From positions 186,001 to 250,000 of the forward strand of contig NZ_AOGY02000042.1 of assembly GCF_000332455.1 (NCBI RefSeq): DNA of 64,000 bases. Direction: 5' to 3'. The stretch comes from Leptospira vanthielii serovar Holland str. Waz Holland = ATCC 700522. GTDB lineage: Bacteria; Spirochaetota; Leptospiria; Leptospirales; Leptospiraceae. Positions 28,929-38,199 of this stretch are shown here, in pieces. The position numbers and the translations under genes were made by a program. Within the stretch, counting starts at the first letter, position 1, and each line of letters starts with the position of its first letter. The notes beneath the pieces are model-generated. The model did not search any database. It had not been told where the DNA came from and worked only from the letters and a program-made list of their open reading frames with translations.

Positions 28929-29783
28929 CTATCGGACAGATTGGGAAAAAACGGAAGTAGTAAGAAAGCGAATGAGGTGGATAAAAAAAGCTAAAACACA
29001 AAGTACAAGAATGATACTAGAGGATGTAGGAAAATATATGAGTTCTCCATTTCGTTCGATTCCAATGAGGGAGATGAGAAAACCAGAAATGGTAGCAAAT
29101 ACAGAAAACAAAGCACAAACAATGGTAAGAAGTTTTAAAGAACGAATGAGAGGAAGAAGTGCAAAAACTGGCAAAATTAAATGGGCAATGCTATAAAAAG
29201 TTCCAAGTAAGTTTACAGCCACAGTAAGGGAAGCCGCAAGGATGATATAAAACAAAAGATCAAAAGGAAGAGGATTTCCTACTTGGATTTTGTATTCGTC
29301 CCGATCAAAACTGATAAAAAGAAACCTTCTAAAAAAACTCAAATACAGAATAAAAAAGAAAACTGCGATATAAATTCCAAACGAATCGGCCCGCACTTGG
29401 GAAGTTAAAATATCTCCAAAAAATGCCGCCATCAAATGGTTTTGTACATTCCCACCTAGGGCCAACATAAACTGAGAGGCAGCAGAGAAAAATACAAAGA
29501 GAATGCCGAGGATCACCTCTTCTTTCATCCCTCGTAGTTTTCTTACATACAAAAGCGGAAATACCAAAATACACGAAAATACAATCGGAAAAATTTCGCC
29601 AGGCCATTCCATAAACAAGGATAAGGCGACTGAGAAAGTCACCGCTTGGGAAAGGGTTACTCCAAAAAATGTCATCCCTCGCAGCACAATTAGAATTCCA
29701 AGAACCGATAAAAGTGCCCCAACAAGGCTACCCACGACCATCTGCGGTAAAAATAAAGTCCAACTAGAAAGGATATTAGTCAT
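28929..29783 (-). CDS. Metal ABC transporter permease, ZnuB-like
   Basis: This 284-residue protein has about eight membrane helices. The N-terminal segment VGSLVGALLSVLGILIVLRGMTFFGVTLSQAVTF matches the ABC-3 family (ZnuB/MntB/TroC) motif that contacts the ATPase. It forms the inner-membrane channel for Zn, Mn or Fe(II). The start overlaps the ATPase gene by 8 bases. Zinc is preferred because of the Zur-like operator at the head of the operon, but manganese cannot be excluded from sequence alone. Confidence 0.88.
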   Translation of the reverse strand: MTNILSSWTLFLPQMVVGSLVGALLSVLGILIVLRGMTFFGVTLSQAVTFSVALSLFMEWPGEIFPIVFSCILVFPLLYVRKLRGMKEEVILGILFVFFSAASQFMLALGGNVQNHLMAAFFGDILTSQVRADSFGIYIAVFFFILYLSFFRRFLFISFDRDEYKIQVGNPLPFDLLFYIILAASLTVAVNLLGTFYSIAHLILPVFALLPLIRSLKLLTIVCALFSVFATISGFLISLIGIERNGELIYFPTSSSIILVLCVLAFFIHLIRFLTTSVFSQSVR

Positions 29784-30492
29784 GGTGGTGGCAGTTCGGA
29801 GGCCTTTCTCCGCTAGATATATTGTAGAGTTTTCCCTCGTCTATTTCATAAATTTCATCAAACCCAAATTCCCAATCATGTTCCAAACTATGAGTGATAA
29901 AAAATAGAGAACGATTTCCTTCTTTTAAGTATTCAGAGAGAACTGACTGAAAAAGTTCTCTGGCATTATGATCCAAAGAATCCATAGGTTCATCCAAAAA
30001 AATTAAATTGGCTTTAGTAAGAAGGGAACGAAGGATGAGGACTTTTTGTAATTGTCCCCCACTACAAAGAGAAATTTGTTTTTTCAAAATAGAACTAACA
30101 CCCGTTCTCTCGATAAGAGCCATGTCTTCTTCAGAAAATTTTTTTTTGGGAAGAAAACTGAGTCCAATGTTTTTTGGCATGAGGAGTACATCTAACACGC
30201 GCAATGGAAATTCCAAAGACATACGTTTGGCTTGTGGTACATAAGATGTGGTGATTTCTTTTGAAAAAGAAATGAATCCAGAAAGAGGAGGTAAAAGATC
30301 GGTTAAGGTTCGGAATAAGGTGGTTTTACCAGCACCGTTTCCTCCCACAAGGGCATAGGTTTTGCCGGAATGGATATGTAAATGGATGTCTGATACAACA
30401 GGAAATTCCTTGCGGTAACCCACGGATAAAGCATCCGTATGGATAAAGGTATTGGAGCCTTCTATACTATTTGGTTTTGTCGCTTGCATCAC
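29776..30492 (-). CDS. Metal ABC transporter ATP-binding protein, ZnuC-like
   Basis: The 238-residue ABC ATPase has Walker A GGNGAGKTT, signature LCSGGQLQK, Walker B LIFLDEPMDS and the switch His in FFITHSLEHD. Length and surrounding genes place it in the ZnuC/MntA class. Its start overlaps the znuA-like gene by 26 bases and its end overlaps the permease by 8 bases, so the three subunits are translationally coupled. Confidence 0.9.
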   Translation of the reverse strand: MMQATKPNSIEGSNTFIHTDALSVGYRKEFPVVSDIHLHIHSGKTYALVGGNGAGKTTLFRTLTDLLPPLSGFISFSKEITTSYVPQAKRMSLEFPLRVLDVLLMPKNIGLSFLPKKKFSEEDMALIERTGVSSILKKQISLCSGGQLQKVLILRSLLTKANLIFLDEPMDSLDHNARELFQSVLSEYLKEGNRSLFFITHSLEHDWEFGFDEIYEIDEGKLYNISSGERPPNCHHHD

Positions 30493-31411
30493 GTATTTTT
30501 TGTAACATCAACCGGAGTGTGTCTTCGTAAGTAAGAGCCTCTGGGCTACTACCAACGGAAACAGGCATTGTGACAACCACAGAACCCGCTACTTTTGACG
30601 ATACATACTCAGCATACTTTGGATTGTGATAGGGACCAATCAAGATAATTTTTATCTTTTCCGCTGTCATATAACTGATGACCTGGTCCATATAACGGAC
30701 AGAAGGTGGAACCCCCGGACGTTCTTCAATGGTTAAGTTGGCATTAAATTTAAATCGAGAAGCTAAATAAACAAATTGGTCATGGAAAACGGCCACTTTT
30801 AGGCCAAAGTAAGGTTCCATCTTTTTCATTTCTTCTTTGGTCAATTGGATCAGTCGTTTTTTAAAGGTATTAAAATTTCCTTCGTAGTATTCTCCGTTCA
30901 AAGGATCCACTCGAGTCAGGGCATTTTTTATATTTTGGGCCATTTGGATGGCATTGATGGGATCATTCCAATAATGCGGGTTTCCATAAATATGCATATC
31001 CCCCATAGATCGGTCCATCATCACCGTTGGTTCCCCAAGGATCTTCACTCCAAAGGAAGTATCACAATACCCAGGTTGTCCTTTTTGGATTTTGATATTG
31101 CGAGATTGTTGTTGGAGGTAAGGAATCCAACCAATTTCTAAATCAAGACCAATCACACAAAGTACGTCAGCTTCACTGAGTTTCACAAGAAAGTCGGGTC
31201 TTGTCATCACAAAGTGCGGGTCATCCATTCCTCGAATCATTCCAGAAACATCGGCTCTGTCTCCTGCAACTTGTTCGGCAATGTATTTGATATCAGGAAG
31301 GCTTGTGACTAGTGTTATCTTCGCCGAGAGGGTTTGGGTAAAAAATATTGAAAGAAAAGAACCAAAGATAAAAAATCGGGAGAATGGTTTGGAGAACATT
31401 GTCTGTAACAT
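30467..31411 (-). CDS. Metal-binding periplasmic protein, ZnuA/TroA-like
   Basis: The 314-residue cluster A-I solute-binding protein has an N-terminal signal (FFIFGSFLSIFFTQTLSA). Likely metal ligands are the His in DDPHFVMTRP, the His in YGNPHYWNDP, the His in AVFHDQFVYL and an acidic residue near the C-terminus. There is no long His-rich loop, only MGDMHIYGNPH, so it lacks the classical ZnuA charged loop. It delivers metal to the ZnuB-like permease. It lies 15 bases after the outer-membrane barrel gene. An alternative start is four codons in. Confidence 0.88.
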   Translation of the reverse strand: MLQTMFSKPFSRFFIFGSFLSIFFTQTLSAKITLVTSLPDIKYIAEQVAGDRADVSGMIRGMDDPHFVMTRPDFLVKLSEADVLCVIGLDLEIGWIPYLQQQSRNIKIQKGQPGYCDTSFGVKILGEPTVMMDRSMGDMHIYGNPHYWNDPINAIQMAQNIKNALTRVDPLNGEYYEGNFNTFKKRLIQLTKEEMKKMEPYFGLKVAVFHDQFVYLASRFKFNANLTIEERPGVPPSVRYMDQVISYMTAEKIKIILIGPYHNPKYAEYVSSKVAGSVVVTMPVSVGSSPEALTYEDTLRLMLQKIRDASDKTK

Positions 31412-31426
31412 AACTTACCTTTTGTT

Positions 31427-32782
31427 TTAATAACTATGGGCTGGGTGAGAGCCAAGAACTGCAACTGTTTGGATATAAAAACGATACTCTCGGACTTCTT
31501 CCTGTGAAGTTCTTGAGTAGTCTTGGATGAATCTTCTTTCCAAAGACCCTCTTACCTTTCCAAATTCAGAACTATGGAATGTCATCTGTAAGGATTGGGC
31601 CTCAATGGCATTTTTAGCAGGATCCCCATTTTGATCAACAAGGGACTTATCCGTAAAATAATCATACCTAACTCCCACAGACCATAATTGGTGGAATTTA
31701 AAATCCAAAAATGCGTAGGCACCCCATTGGTCCTTAGTGGGAGATTTAAATTTTTGAAATGTGACTGGATCCAAGTTAGAAGGGAACACTTCTTGTTGGT
31801 ACCAACCTTCGCCCATTAACATAATTTCACTTAAATCGGAACGGTTCCAACGTAACACAGCATCCATTCCATACAACAACCTTTGGTTTTTTCTTTCTGT
31901 TGTAGGTTCAAATCGAATTCCGGAAAATCCAAATTGCGTGCCCCAGTTGTTACCAAAATAGTAAAAATGTTTTAAATGGGCGTACATTAAAGGATTATTT
32001 TTTTGTATCCCACCATCGTGAGAGTGACCCCACTTTCGTCCATTAGTTGCACCTAATACAAGTTCTTGTGTAATAAACTTCCAAGGAAAAAGAATACTAA
32101 ACTCTGCCCCAGTATCAATCGCAGATTCCCATCCGATAAATTTTTCATGGACAATAGGAGTCATCGTGAAGGCACGATCATGCGCATGGATTTTATTCAA
32201 CCGGCCCACATCAATAAACATCTGACCGGCTTTGAGAGATGTATTAAAAGGTAAAAAAGGAAACTGAACCCAAGCCTCGTGGACTTCAAAAAAATACTTA
32301 CCGTTTTCCCCGTGAGCTGCTCCGACAAAATTTCCACGCATCCATTGGTCCACTGCCCCGTTAAACCCGAATTCGGCGGTGCGGATGTCGAGTTGGTTAT
32401 CAATTCGTTCTCCAGTGCCTCGGGGTTTATTCCGATCCCAAGCACCCACAATGTCAATGGCGGCATAAGCATCCATCATCAAGTTTTGTGCCGATCTGTT
32501 GATCTGTTGGTTTGACTGGACAGGAGAAGAAATTCCCCGACTGCCTTCCGTTCCCTTTTCTCGTTTTTCTTGGTCTTGTAAATCCCTCTCTAAATCCGCT
32601 TCCCAATCAGAACTTGAAACATTGGATTTAGAACCAGTATTCGTATTCTTTTTGTTAGACGAACTTGTGTCGTCTAATTCCTTTTCCCAAGTTGAGGACT
32701 GGGCAAAAAGAAAAGCCGATAACAACAAGGAGAGAAAAACTCCCGCCATTTGGATTTTAGAAAAACGATAGTTTGGTTTCAC
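31427..32782 (-). CDS. Outer-membrane beta-barrel protein of the metal-uptake operon
   Basis: This 451-residue protein has a signal peptide (MAGVFLSLLLSAFLFAQS). A charged, Ser/Asn/Lys-rich periplasmic section (~35-100) repeats the pattern SxWExxLxxx (STWEKELDD, SDWEADLER). A barrel follows (~105-451) with alternating aromatic strands. His-containing stretches NKIHAHDRAF and WGHSHDGGIQ could touch metal. No TonB box or plug domain is seen, so this would be a porin-like, TonB-independent channel. It is encoded between a lipoprotein and the ZnuA-like gene, which suggests outer-membrane passage of the same metal. I do not recognise the family. Confidence 0.8.
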   Translation of the reverse strand: MKPNYRFSKIQMAGVFLSLLLSAFLFAQSSTWEKELDDTSSSNKKNTNTGSKSNVSSSDWEADLERDLQDQEKREKGTEGSRGISSPVQSNQQINRSAQNLMMDAYAAIDIVGAWDRNKPRGTGERIDNQLDIRTAEFGFNGAVDQWMRGNFVGAAHGENGKYFFEVHEAWVQFPFLPFNTSLKAGQMFIDVGRLNKIHAHDRAFTMTPIVHEKFIGWESAIDTGAEFSILFPWKFITQELVLGATNGRKWGHSHDGGIQKNNPLMYAHLKHFYYFGNNWGTQFGFSGIRFEPTTERKNQRLLYGMDAVLRWNRSDLSEIMLMGEGWYQQEVFPSNLDPVTFQKFKSPTKDQWGAYAFLDFKFHQLWSVGVRYDYFTDKSLVDQNGDPAKNAIEAQSLQMTFHSSEFGKVRGSLERRFIQDYSRTSQEEVREYRFYIQTVAVLGSHPAHSY

Positions 32783-32799
32783 GTTCTTTTATTTAGTCT

Positions 32800-33558
32800 C
32801 TACTGAATCGAATTACTTAATCCAAGCACGGATGTATAAATGGTGATTGATTGGATTACTGCTTTATTGATCTTTAAGCCAATGCGGCCATCCGTAATAC
32901 CACCAGTAATTGTTGCATCTTCTTGTTCAAATTCATAAGTGGAACGATTTGCTAAATTACATGGAATTGACCATCCAAAAATATGACCATTGGAATTTTC
33001 CTTATGCACTTCCAAACAGACAGTTTTGGGAACTCCGACAGAAGAACTCCAAGGACTACTAGGAGTAGTAAGGAAAGGGGCCGCAATCGCGCCATCCAAC
33101 CATTGCGCTACAGTAGGAGACAATTGCACTCCTGGGCCGGCAAAACTAGGGGTGGTTTGGATCATAGCATCCACTGTGGAATCTGCTTGGTTCATAATGT
33201 AAGTGATTTCGATTCCCGCTTTAGAGTCATTTCCCGTTGCAGATAAACTAGAAGCATTCGTGACAATTGTTGATCCAGCACTTGTTCCCTGTAATCCGCC
33301 ACCAAAAGTAACTGCATTTGCAGTAAAACCAAAGGCTCTTAGAGTGGTAGTCACATCACCAGAACATCCGGTAAAAGTATATCGGGTTCCATTTCCAGAA
33401 GCATCGGAGACCGCAGAAGAACCGCAACCAGGGGCAACAAAAAGAGCAGCTAACAAAGCATTGGTGTTATCTTTCTTTTTTTTAGACTGAAAGAGTTCAG
33501 CACAATTCATTACAGAGAGAAGGATGGTAGAAAATAGAAAAAGTTTGGCAAATTTCAT
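32800..33558 (-). CDS. Lipoprotein heading the metal-uptake operon
   Basis: I place the start at ATG 33558, giving 252 residues beginning MKFAKLFLF with lipobox SVMNC (Cys19) and AGAGG 5 bases upstream. A frame extending to 33615 would read through the operator palindrome and put 19 odd residues before the signal, so it is rejected. The mature part starts with a Lys-rich stretch, then a Gly/Ser/Thr-rich beta domain with Cys residues. No His-rich metal site is evident. No family is recognised. Its position implies an envelope role in metal acquisition. Confidence 0.78.
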   Translation of the reverse strand: MKFAKLFLFSTILLSVMNCAELFQSKKKKDNTNALLAALFVAPGCGSSAVSDASGNGTRYTFTGCSGDVTTTLRAFGFTANAVTFGGGLQGTSAGSTIVTNASSLSATGNDSKAGIEITYIMNQADSTVDAMIQTTPSFAGPGVQLSPTVAQWLDGAIAAPFLTTPSSPWSSSVGVPKTVCLEVHKENSNGHIFGWSIPCNLANRSTYEFEQEDATITGGITDGRIGLKINKAVIQSITIYTSVLGLSNSIQ

Positions 33559-33579
33559 AAATACCTCTGTGGGACTATC

Positions 33580-33600
33580 ATTTGCAACACTGTTGCAAAT
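33580..33600 (-). promoter_or_regulatory. Perfect 21-bp palindrome, probable Zur-type operator
   Basis: ATTTGCAACA, one central base, then TGTTGCAAAT: both arms match perfectly. It ends 21 bases before the chosen ATG of the operon's first gene. On the gene strand a TTGCAT (a further half-site and a possible -35) directly precedes it and GATAGT (a possible -10) follows, so a bound repressor would cover the promoter. The core TGCAAC-N3/4-TTGCA recurs twice before the COG0523 gene at 38200. Naming the regulator Zur is inference from the genes controlled. Confidence 0.7.
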
Positions 33601-33611
33601 GCAACCACGTT

Positions 33612-34643
33612 TCATTTAAAAAATAAGTTTTCTGCGTTTTGACAGAGAATTTTTTGTTTGGCGAAATCGCTAATTGGTAAATTCAAAAGCCGGGTGATGG
33701 GATGGTTTAGGTTATAAGGGATATTAGGGAAGTCTGATCCAAAATAAATTTGGTCCTGATACCTCTCCAAATAGGAAACTGCCTTGTCCATATCTTCGGC
33801 TTTCCCGGTCGCAAGGAAGTCCACAAACACCATAGTGGTATCCAGTCCCAAATTAGGATAGGCATCAAGTAACGAAGCATAGGCGGAGATCTCACTTGCT
33901 CCCATATGGGCAACGATCACACGTAATTTAGGATAAGTTTCCAGGAATGGTTTAAAAAATTCGATGCCGGTAAACTCACCGGGAAGTGGTGCAGTTCCCG
34001 TATGAATGAGAATGGGAATTTGTTTTTCTTGCAAATAAAGGAATGTATCCGCAAGCTCTGGCCGGTTTAAATTGAGTTTGGATACTTCACAATGGAGTTT
34101 AAAACCGCGGAATCCGTAAACTTCGACAGCCTTCTTTACATAACCAAGGACACCTTGCTCTGGAAAAAAAGTTCCAAAAGGAACCGCACCTTCCCAATTT
34201 TTATAATTGGAATAGGTCCAGTCATTTAAAGAAGAAGCCATTCCGACTTTGTGCGCATAGTTCAGAGTGGTAAAACGTTTGATCCCATTGTGATGGAGGC
34301 GGCCTACTCTTTCGTTTTCAGGCAGTCGGTAGCCGATGGCCCAGTTCACATTATCAAACCACCGCCAAATCAGTTTCATCACGGTCTCAGGAAAAAAATG
34401 AGTGTGGATATCGAAAATATAAGGGATTCCTAAATCACGAATCCGATCCAAGTGGTCAGGAGTTTCTGAATCTAAGATGGAGGGATAAGAATCTCCCCTC
34501 CATAAAAAGGGAGAAGAGATCCTAGTGTCAGGTTGGTTAGAAGACTCTACACCTTCCCCTTCTCCCATAAAACAAGCGTAACAAGGAAGAAGAGGATTTG
34601 TATCTACATGTTTATGCAGTGACTGGTGTTTTTTTCTTTCCAC
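33612..34643 (-). CDS. Amidohydrolase-family TIM-barrel hydrolase
   Basis: The 343-residue frame contains [11 protein letters not shown] (metal-binding HxH), [31 protein letters not shown] and [12 protein letters not shown], the ordered His/Asp motifs of the amidohydrolase-2 group (aminocarboxymuconate-semialdehyde decarboxylase-like). The reaction is unknown. The GTG start at 34643 overlaps the acyl-CoA dehydrogenase end by 32 bases. ATG 34568 is an alternative that avoids overlap, and neither has a good ribosome site. It is co-directional with the dehydrogenase, so the two may act on related compounds. Confidence 0.82.
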   Translation of the reverse strand: MERKKHQSLHKHVDTNPLLPCYACFMGEGEGVESSNQPDTRISSPFLWRGDSYPSILDSETPDHLDRIRDLGIPYIFDIHTHFFPETVMKLIWRWFDNVNWAIGYRLPENERVGRLHHNGIKRFTTLNYAHKVGMASSLNDWTYSNYKNWEGAVPFGTFFPEQGVLGYVKKAVEVYGFRGFKLHCEVSKLNLNRPELADTFLYLQEKQIPILIHTGTAPLPGEFTGIEFFKPFLETYPKLRVIVAHMGASEISAYASLLDAYPNLGLDTTMVFVDFLATGKAEDMDKAVSYLERYQDQIYFGSDFPNIPYNLNHPITRLLNLPISDFAKQKILCQNAENLFFK

Positions 34644-36369
34644 GAATCTTTGTTAGGTTCGAAGCTAAGGTAGCTGAACTATCAAGAATGTAGGCATCAG
34701 CGATAGACTTACGATAGTTTCTTCTTTCTACTTTAGATCGACCAATACTTCTTTCGAGTAACAAACTGTTATGGAAACGAGCTGCAGACTCTACCACTTC
34801 AAAAGCCAATTCTTCGCGGAGAGGTGTGGAATCAATTTCTGCAAACTCTGCTACAACCGATTCAAATTGTTTGAATAGGTCGTTTAGGCCTTGGCTCGAA
34901 GCGAAAGTCGCCATTTCCGATTTTAAGTATTCACGGTATATTCCCGTTTCAGTCATTCCAGAAACAATTCCGCCGATACAAGCAACTGTTTGGAGTTGGG
35001 TCGTTCCTTCGTAAATATTTGTGATTCGCACATCACGGTAAAGTCGCGCTACATCATAATCTTCTGTGTATCCAGATCCGCCGTGGATTTGCATAGAATC
35101 ATAAGCCACAAGGTTTGCCATTTCCGTGATATAGTATTTAGAAAGTGGTGTGAAGAGTGAGGCAAGTTTTTCCCACTTTTTGAAGGTTTCATCTTTTTTG
35201 ATTTCCTTCTCTGTAAGGCCTTTCATCTTTCCTCGTTCTTCTTTCCAACGATACTGATCCACAGCAAAACTTGCTTCGTATAAAATACAACGCATGGCAG
35301 CCACTTCTCGTTCCATTCTTTCCAACATCTTTTTTACAGCCGTGATGTTGTTTATGGTTTTTCCAAATTGAACTCTTTCTTCTGCATACTTTTTACCTTC
35401 GAAGTAAGCAGCCGTGGCAATTCCCATCGCTTGGGCAGCGATGTTGAGGCGAGCTTGGTTCATCATGGCCATGGAGTATTTTACAAGGCCTTTCCCTTCT
35501 TCACCAATAAGAGTTCCGGGACTGTTTTCAAAAACCACTTCGCAAGTTGGTGAACAATGAAGTCCCATTTTCTTTTCAATGGAAGCTACAAATACATCCT
35601 TAGAATGAACTAAAAAGAAAGAGAGTCCGCGAGCTCCACTCGTTGTGGTTCCTGTTCTTGCGAGTGTCAAAATAATAGAAGGTGCTGATCCAAACCCGCA
35701 AGCATGTGTGATGAAACGTTTGGTTCCTGTGATCTTCCAAGTTCCGTCTTCACCTTTGATCGCTTTGGTTTGTAAGTTAGGAAGGTCAGATCCGTAGTTT
35801 GGTTCTGTGAGTGCCATTGCCCCACAAAGTTCACCGGCTGCCATCTTCGGAACAAAGTCATGGATCATTTCTTCTGTTCCAAATCGTTCCACAGTTTCTG
35901 CTAAGTTCATACAGCCAAGAGTGATCGCTAATGACCCGTCTCCTCGAGAGACACATTCGGATAACATTGATTGTACGACAGAAGGAAGGCCGAGTCCACC
36001 ATAATGTCTGTGGATTCCGTAAGGAAGTAGGCCTGCGGATTTTATTTTTTCAACCACATCCAACATAACTTTTGGAAATCCTACTTGCCCGTCTTTGTAT
36101 TTGAGTCCCTCTTCGTCCATTTGTTTGGAAATTTGAGAGATGTCGTTTCCGGCAATATCCCCACCGGCTTCTAAAGTGGAACGGTAAAATTCAATGGCAT
36201 CTTCATAGTTTCCCGGAGCAAAGGCGAGTTCTTCCTTTCCCGATTTTTGGTATTCTGCAAAATCTTCGAAACCTTGTTCGTATTGGTCTACCACCTCGTT
36301 CCAAGGGGTAAGAGAATCAAAATGATCAATAAGGTCATCGTTATCGTTAAAATAGTTATTGGAAATCAT
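34612..36369 (-). CDS. Acyl-CoA dehydrogenase
   Basis: The 585-residue FAD enzyme shows the family motifs in order: [18 protein letters not shown] (flavin and substrate loop), [16 protein letters not shown], an [18 protein letters not shown] helix, and [38 protein letters not shown] near the C-terminus. It oxidises acyl-CoA thioesters in beta-oxidation; chain length cannot be read. The C-terminal extension beyond ~480 is typical of longer bacterial members. AAGGAG lies 8 bases before ATG. Leptospira live on fatty acids, which fits. Confidence 0.93.
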   Translation of the reverse strand: MISNNYFNDNDDLIDHFDSLTPWNEVVDQYEQGFEDFAEYQKSGKEELAFAPGNYEDAIEFYRSTLEAGGDIAGNDISQISKQMDEEGLKYKDGQVGFPKVMLDVVEKIKSAGLLPYGIHRHYGGLGLPSVVQSMLSECVSRGDGSLAITLGCMNLAETVERFGTEEMIHDFVPKMAAGELCGAMALTEPNYGSDLPNLQTKAIKGEDGTWKITGTKRFITHACGFGSAPSIILTLARTGTTTSGARGLSFFLVHSKDVFVASIEKKMGLHCSPTCEVVFENSPGTLIGEEGKGLVKYSMAMMNQARLNIAAQAMGIATAAYFEGKKYAEERVQFGKTINNITAVKKMLERMEREVAAMRCILYEASFAVDQYRWKEERGKMKGLTEKEIKKDETFKKWEKLASLFTPLSKYYITEMANLVAYDSMQIHGGSGYTEDYDVARLYRDVRITNIYEGTTQLQTVACIGGIVSGMTETGIYREYLKSEMATFASSQGLNDLFKQFESVVAEFAEIDSTPLREELAFEVVESAARFHNSLLLERSIGRSKVERRNYRKSIADAYILDSSATLASNLTKIRGKKKTPVTA

Positions 36370-36494
36370 ACAGTCGCTCCTTAAGCAGGACTTTCACTCA
36401 AAGATCAAACTAGGGATAAGAATTACAAATAATTTTCCCACCTTCCCCTCTGAACGAAACCAAACCCTGTTAAGTTAATGGTGTTAGACAAGGA

Positions 36495-38033
36495 CTAACG
36501 GATCCGGTTGGCGAGAGTTCGGATGTCCTCAATATGTTCGGCAAGCACCCTTGTATTCTCTGCAACTACTTGAACTGCATTTTCAATACTTTGCGCTGCC
36601 CGCATCACTTCCCTGTTTCCAAGTGACTGCTCATTGGCAATTGTCTCCAGTTGAGAAGAAAGGTCTTTTAATTCTTTTTGTGATTCTACAACTCTAGCAT
36701 TTAATCTTTGCAAGTCGACAAACTTCTCATTAAAACGAATGACCTTATTTTGGATATTTGTCATTTCCTTTTGTTGGTTTTGTGCCAGATCGTTTGCTTC
36801 TTTCGCAGAAGTATTTCCTTTTAATAAATCCAATTTTGATTTGAGAATGGTTTTGGAAATGATACTAGCGTTTGATGCAGAATTGTCTGCAAGTTTGGCA
36901 ACCTCTTGGGCCACAACAGCAAACCCGCGACCATGTTCCCCAGCTCTTGCTGCTTCAATCGAAGCATTGAGAGCAAGTAAATTCGTTTGGTCAGCGATCT
37001 CTTTCATGATTTGGTTTACATCTTCTACCTTTTGAAAGCTAGAACTCACTTCGCTCAAAATAGAATTTAAGTTTTCCATGGAATTTGTTACTAAATTACT
37101 AAACTTAGAAGACTCATTGATTTGATCCGAAATAATATCAATTTCCCCACGAACCGATTTTACAATTCCTTCTAAGGTTTGGCTTTCTTCATTTAATGTC
37201 TCAATTCTCTTGTATTGGTCTTTGACAAAGGAAAAAGAATTCTCTGTGGATTGCGAAATCTCAGTTAAAGAAGCAGAGATTTCTTCAATGGAAGCCGCTT
37301 GGTTTTGAACAAGGCTATTCAAATCATCAGCAAATAATTTAAGAGAAGCAACTGATTGGTTTAAACTTTCTCCGGTTTCTACAAGAGCCCCTTTTTGTGT
37401 TTCCATAACTTTCGAATGTTCTTCTGAAGTTTTTTTCCCTAAAATGGCTTCATCCCGAATCGAAGTAAGTAACCCAACCATTTTAGCCACCGCAACTGTT
37501 GCCATAACCAAATAAAAAACTTTTACAGTTTCTACCGGCAAAGAAACCGAATAAGCAAATTTATGCATATCTTTTCGATCAACAAATTCTATTCCAGTAA
37601 CACCTGCCAAAACAAGAGAAACAATTTGCACTAAAGTTAATAACGTACCAATTATATATGTTTGTTTAGATGAAAAAAGAAAACCGGAATACAAAATGAT
37701 ATAAAAAGCAATGGAATAATTTATACCTGCCTTCATAGCCGCAGCTACGATATCCAATTGCATAGAACTTTGTCCTATCGTATTCGAACCAATAATCAGA
37801 ATATCAATCAAAACAAACCAGAATGCATAGGGTTCTTTACCCTTTTTTAAAAGTAGAAATTGGATTAAGGCCATTAAACCGTAAAGAAATACGATGATCA
37901 GCATCAAAACAAATTGCGCTTTATGGATAGAGCCAAAACTCCCAAAAACACCAATAACAAAGAGAACAAAGAGAGTAGACCGAATGGAATTGATGATTTT
38001 GGCGGCCTTTAGGTAATACGGATCCAGTTGCAT
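36495..38033 (-). CDS. Methyl-accepting chemotaxis protein with multi-pass membrane sensor
   Basis: The 512-residue receptor has an N-terminal half (~15-190) of about six membrane helices and almost no periplasmic domain. It therefore probably senses through the membrane or within it rather than through a ligand pocket. The C-terminal signalling domain has the hairpin tip [33 protein letters not shown]. Long coiled coils flank the tip. There is no HAMP domain that I can recognise. It is divergent from the COG0523 gene, with the two TGCAAC boxes between them. Confidence 0.9.
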   Translation of the reverse strand: MQLDPYYLKAAKIINSIRSTLFVLFVIGVFGSFGSIHKAQFVLMLIIVFLYGLMALIQFLLLKKGKEPYAFWFVLIDILIIGSNTIGQSSMQLDIVAAAMKAGINYSIAFYIILYSGFLFSSKQTYIIGTLLTLVQIVSLVLAGVTGIEFVDRKDMHKFAYSVSLPVETVKVFYLVMATVAVAKMVGLLTSIRDEAILGKKTSEEHSKVMETQKGALVETGESLNQSVASLKLFADDLNSLVQNQAASIEEISASLTEISQSTENSFSFVKDQYKRIETLNEESQTLEGIVKSVRGEIDIISDQINESSKFSNLVTNSMENLNSILSEVSSSFQKVEDVNQIMKEIADQTNLLALNASIEAARAGEHGRGFAVVAQEVAKLADNSASNASIISKTILKSKLDLLKGNTSAKEANDLAQNQQKEMTNIQNKVIRFNEKFVDLQRLNARVVESQKELKDLSSQLETIANEQSLGNREVMRAAQSIENAVQVVAENTRVLAEHIEDIRTLANRIR

Positions 38034-38119
38034 AGCGAAAGAATTTTAATATGGGGCGAAATTGCAAGGAATTCCGAAAAGTAAGGAGGAATGTACCCTA
38101 AGGAAAGGCCTAAAGGACA

Positions 38120-38138
38120 AACGCAACAAAATTGCATT
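38120..38138 (+). promoter_or_regulatory. TGCAAC-type operator, distal copy
   Basis: AACGCAACAAAATTGCATT matches the proximal copy (38169-38187) at 16 of 19 positions and the core of the 33580-33600 palindrome. The centres of the two copies are 49 bases apart. It lies 62 bases before the COG0523 ATG, between that gene and the divergent chemotaxis receptor. Confidence 0.6.
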
Positions 38139-38168
38139 AATCATTGACAGAATTTCCTGGTTAAAACA

Positions 38169-38187
38169 AATGCAACTATATTGCATT
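38169..38187 (+). promoter_or_regulatory. TGCAAC-type operator, proximal copy
   Basis: AATGCAACTATATTGCATT is a perfect inverted repeat of 7-base arms around CTATA. It sits 12 bases before ATG 38200 and abuts the ribosome site AAGGA, so binding would block transcription initiation or early elongation. The core is shared with the metal ABC operon operator. Confidence 0.68.
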
Positions 38188-38199
38188 AAGGAAATTCCG

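Noticed and set aside
33559..33615. N-terminal extension of the lipoprotein at 32800-33558
   Set aside because: The frame passes through the perfect palindrome and puts 19 residues before a complete lipoprotein signal that has its own AGAGG.
38144..38149. TTGACA as a -35 for the COG0523 gene
   Set aside because: No acceptable -10 at 16-18 bases; the nearest TATATT is 28 bases away inside the operator.
38062..38199. N-terminal extension of the COG0523 protein
   Set aside because: It would translate through both operator copies, has no family match, and ATG 38200 has a proper ribosome site just before the Walker A region.
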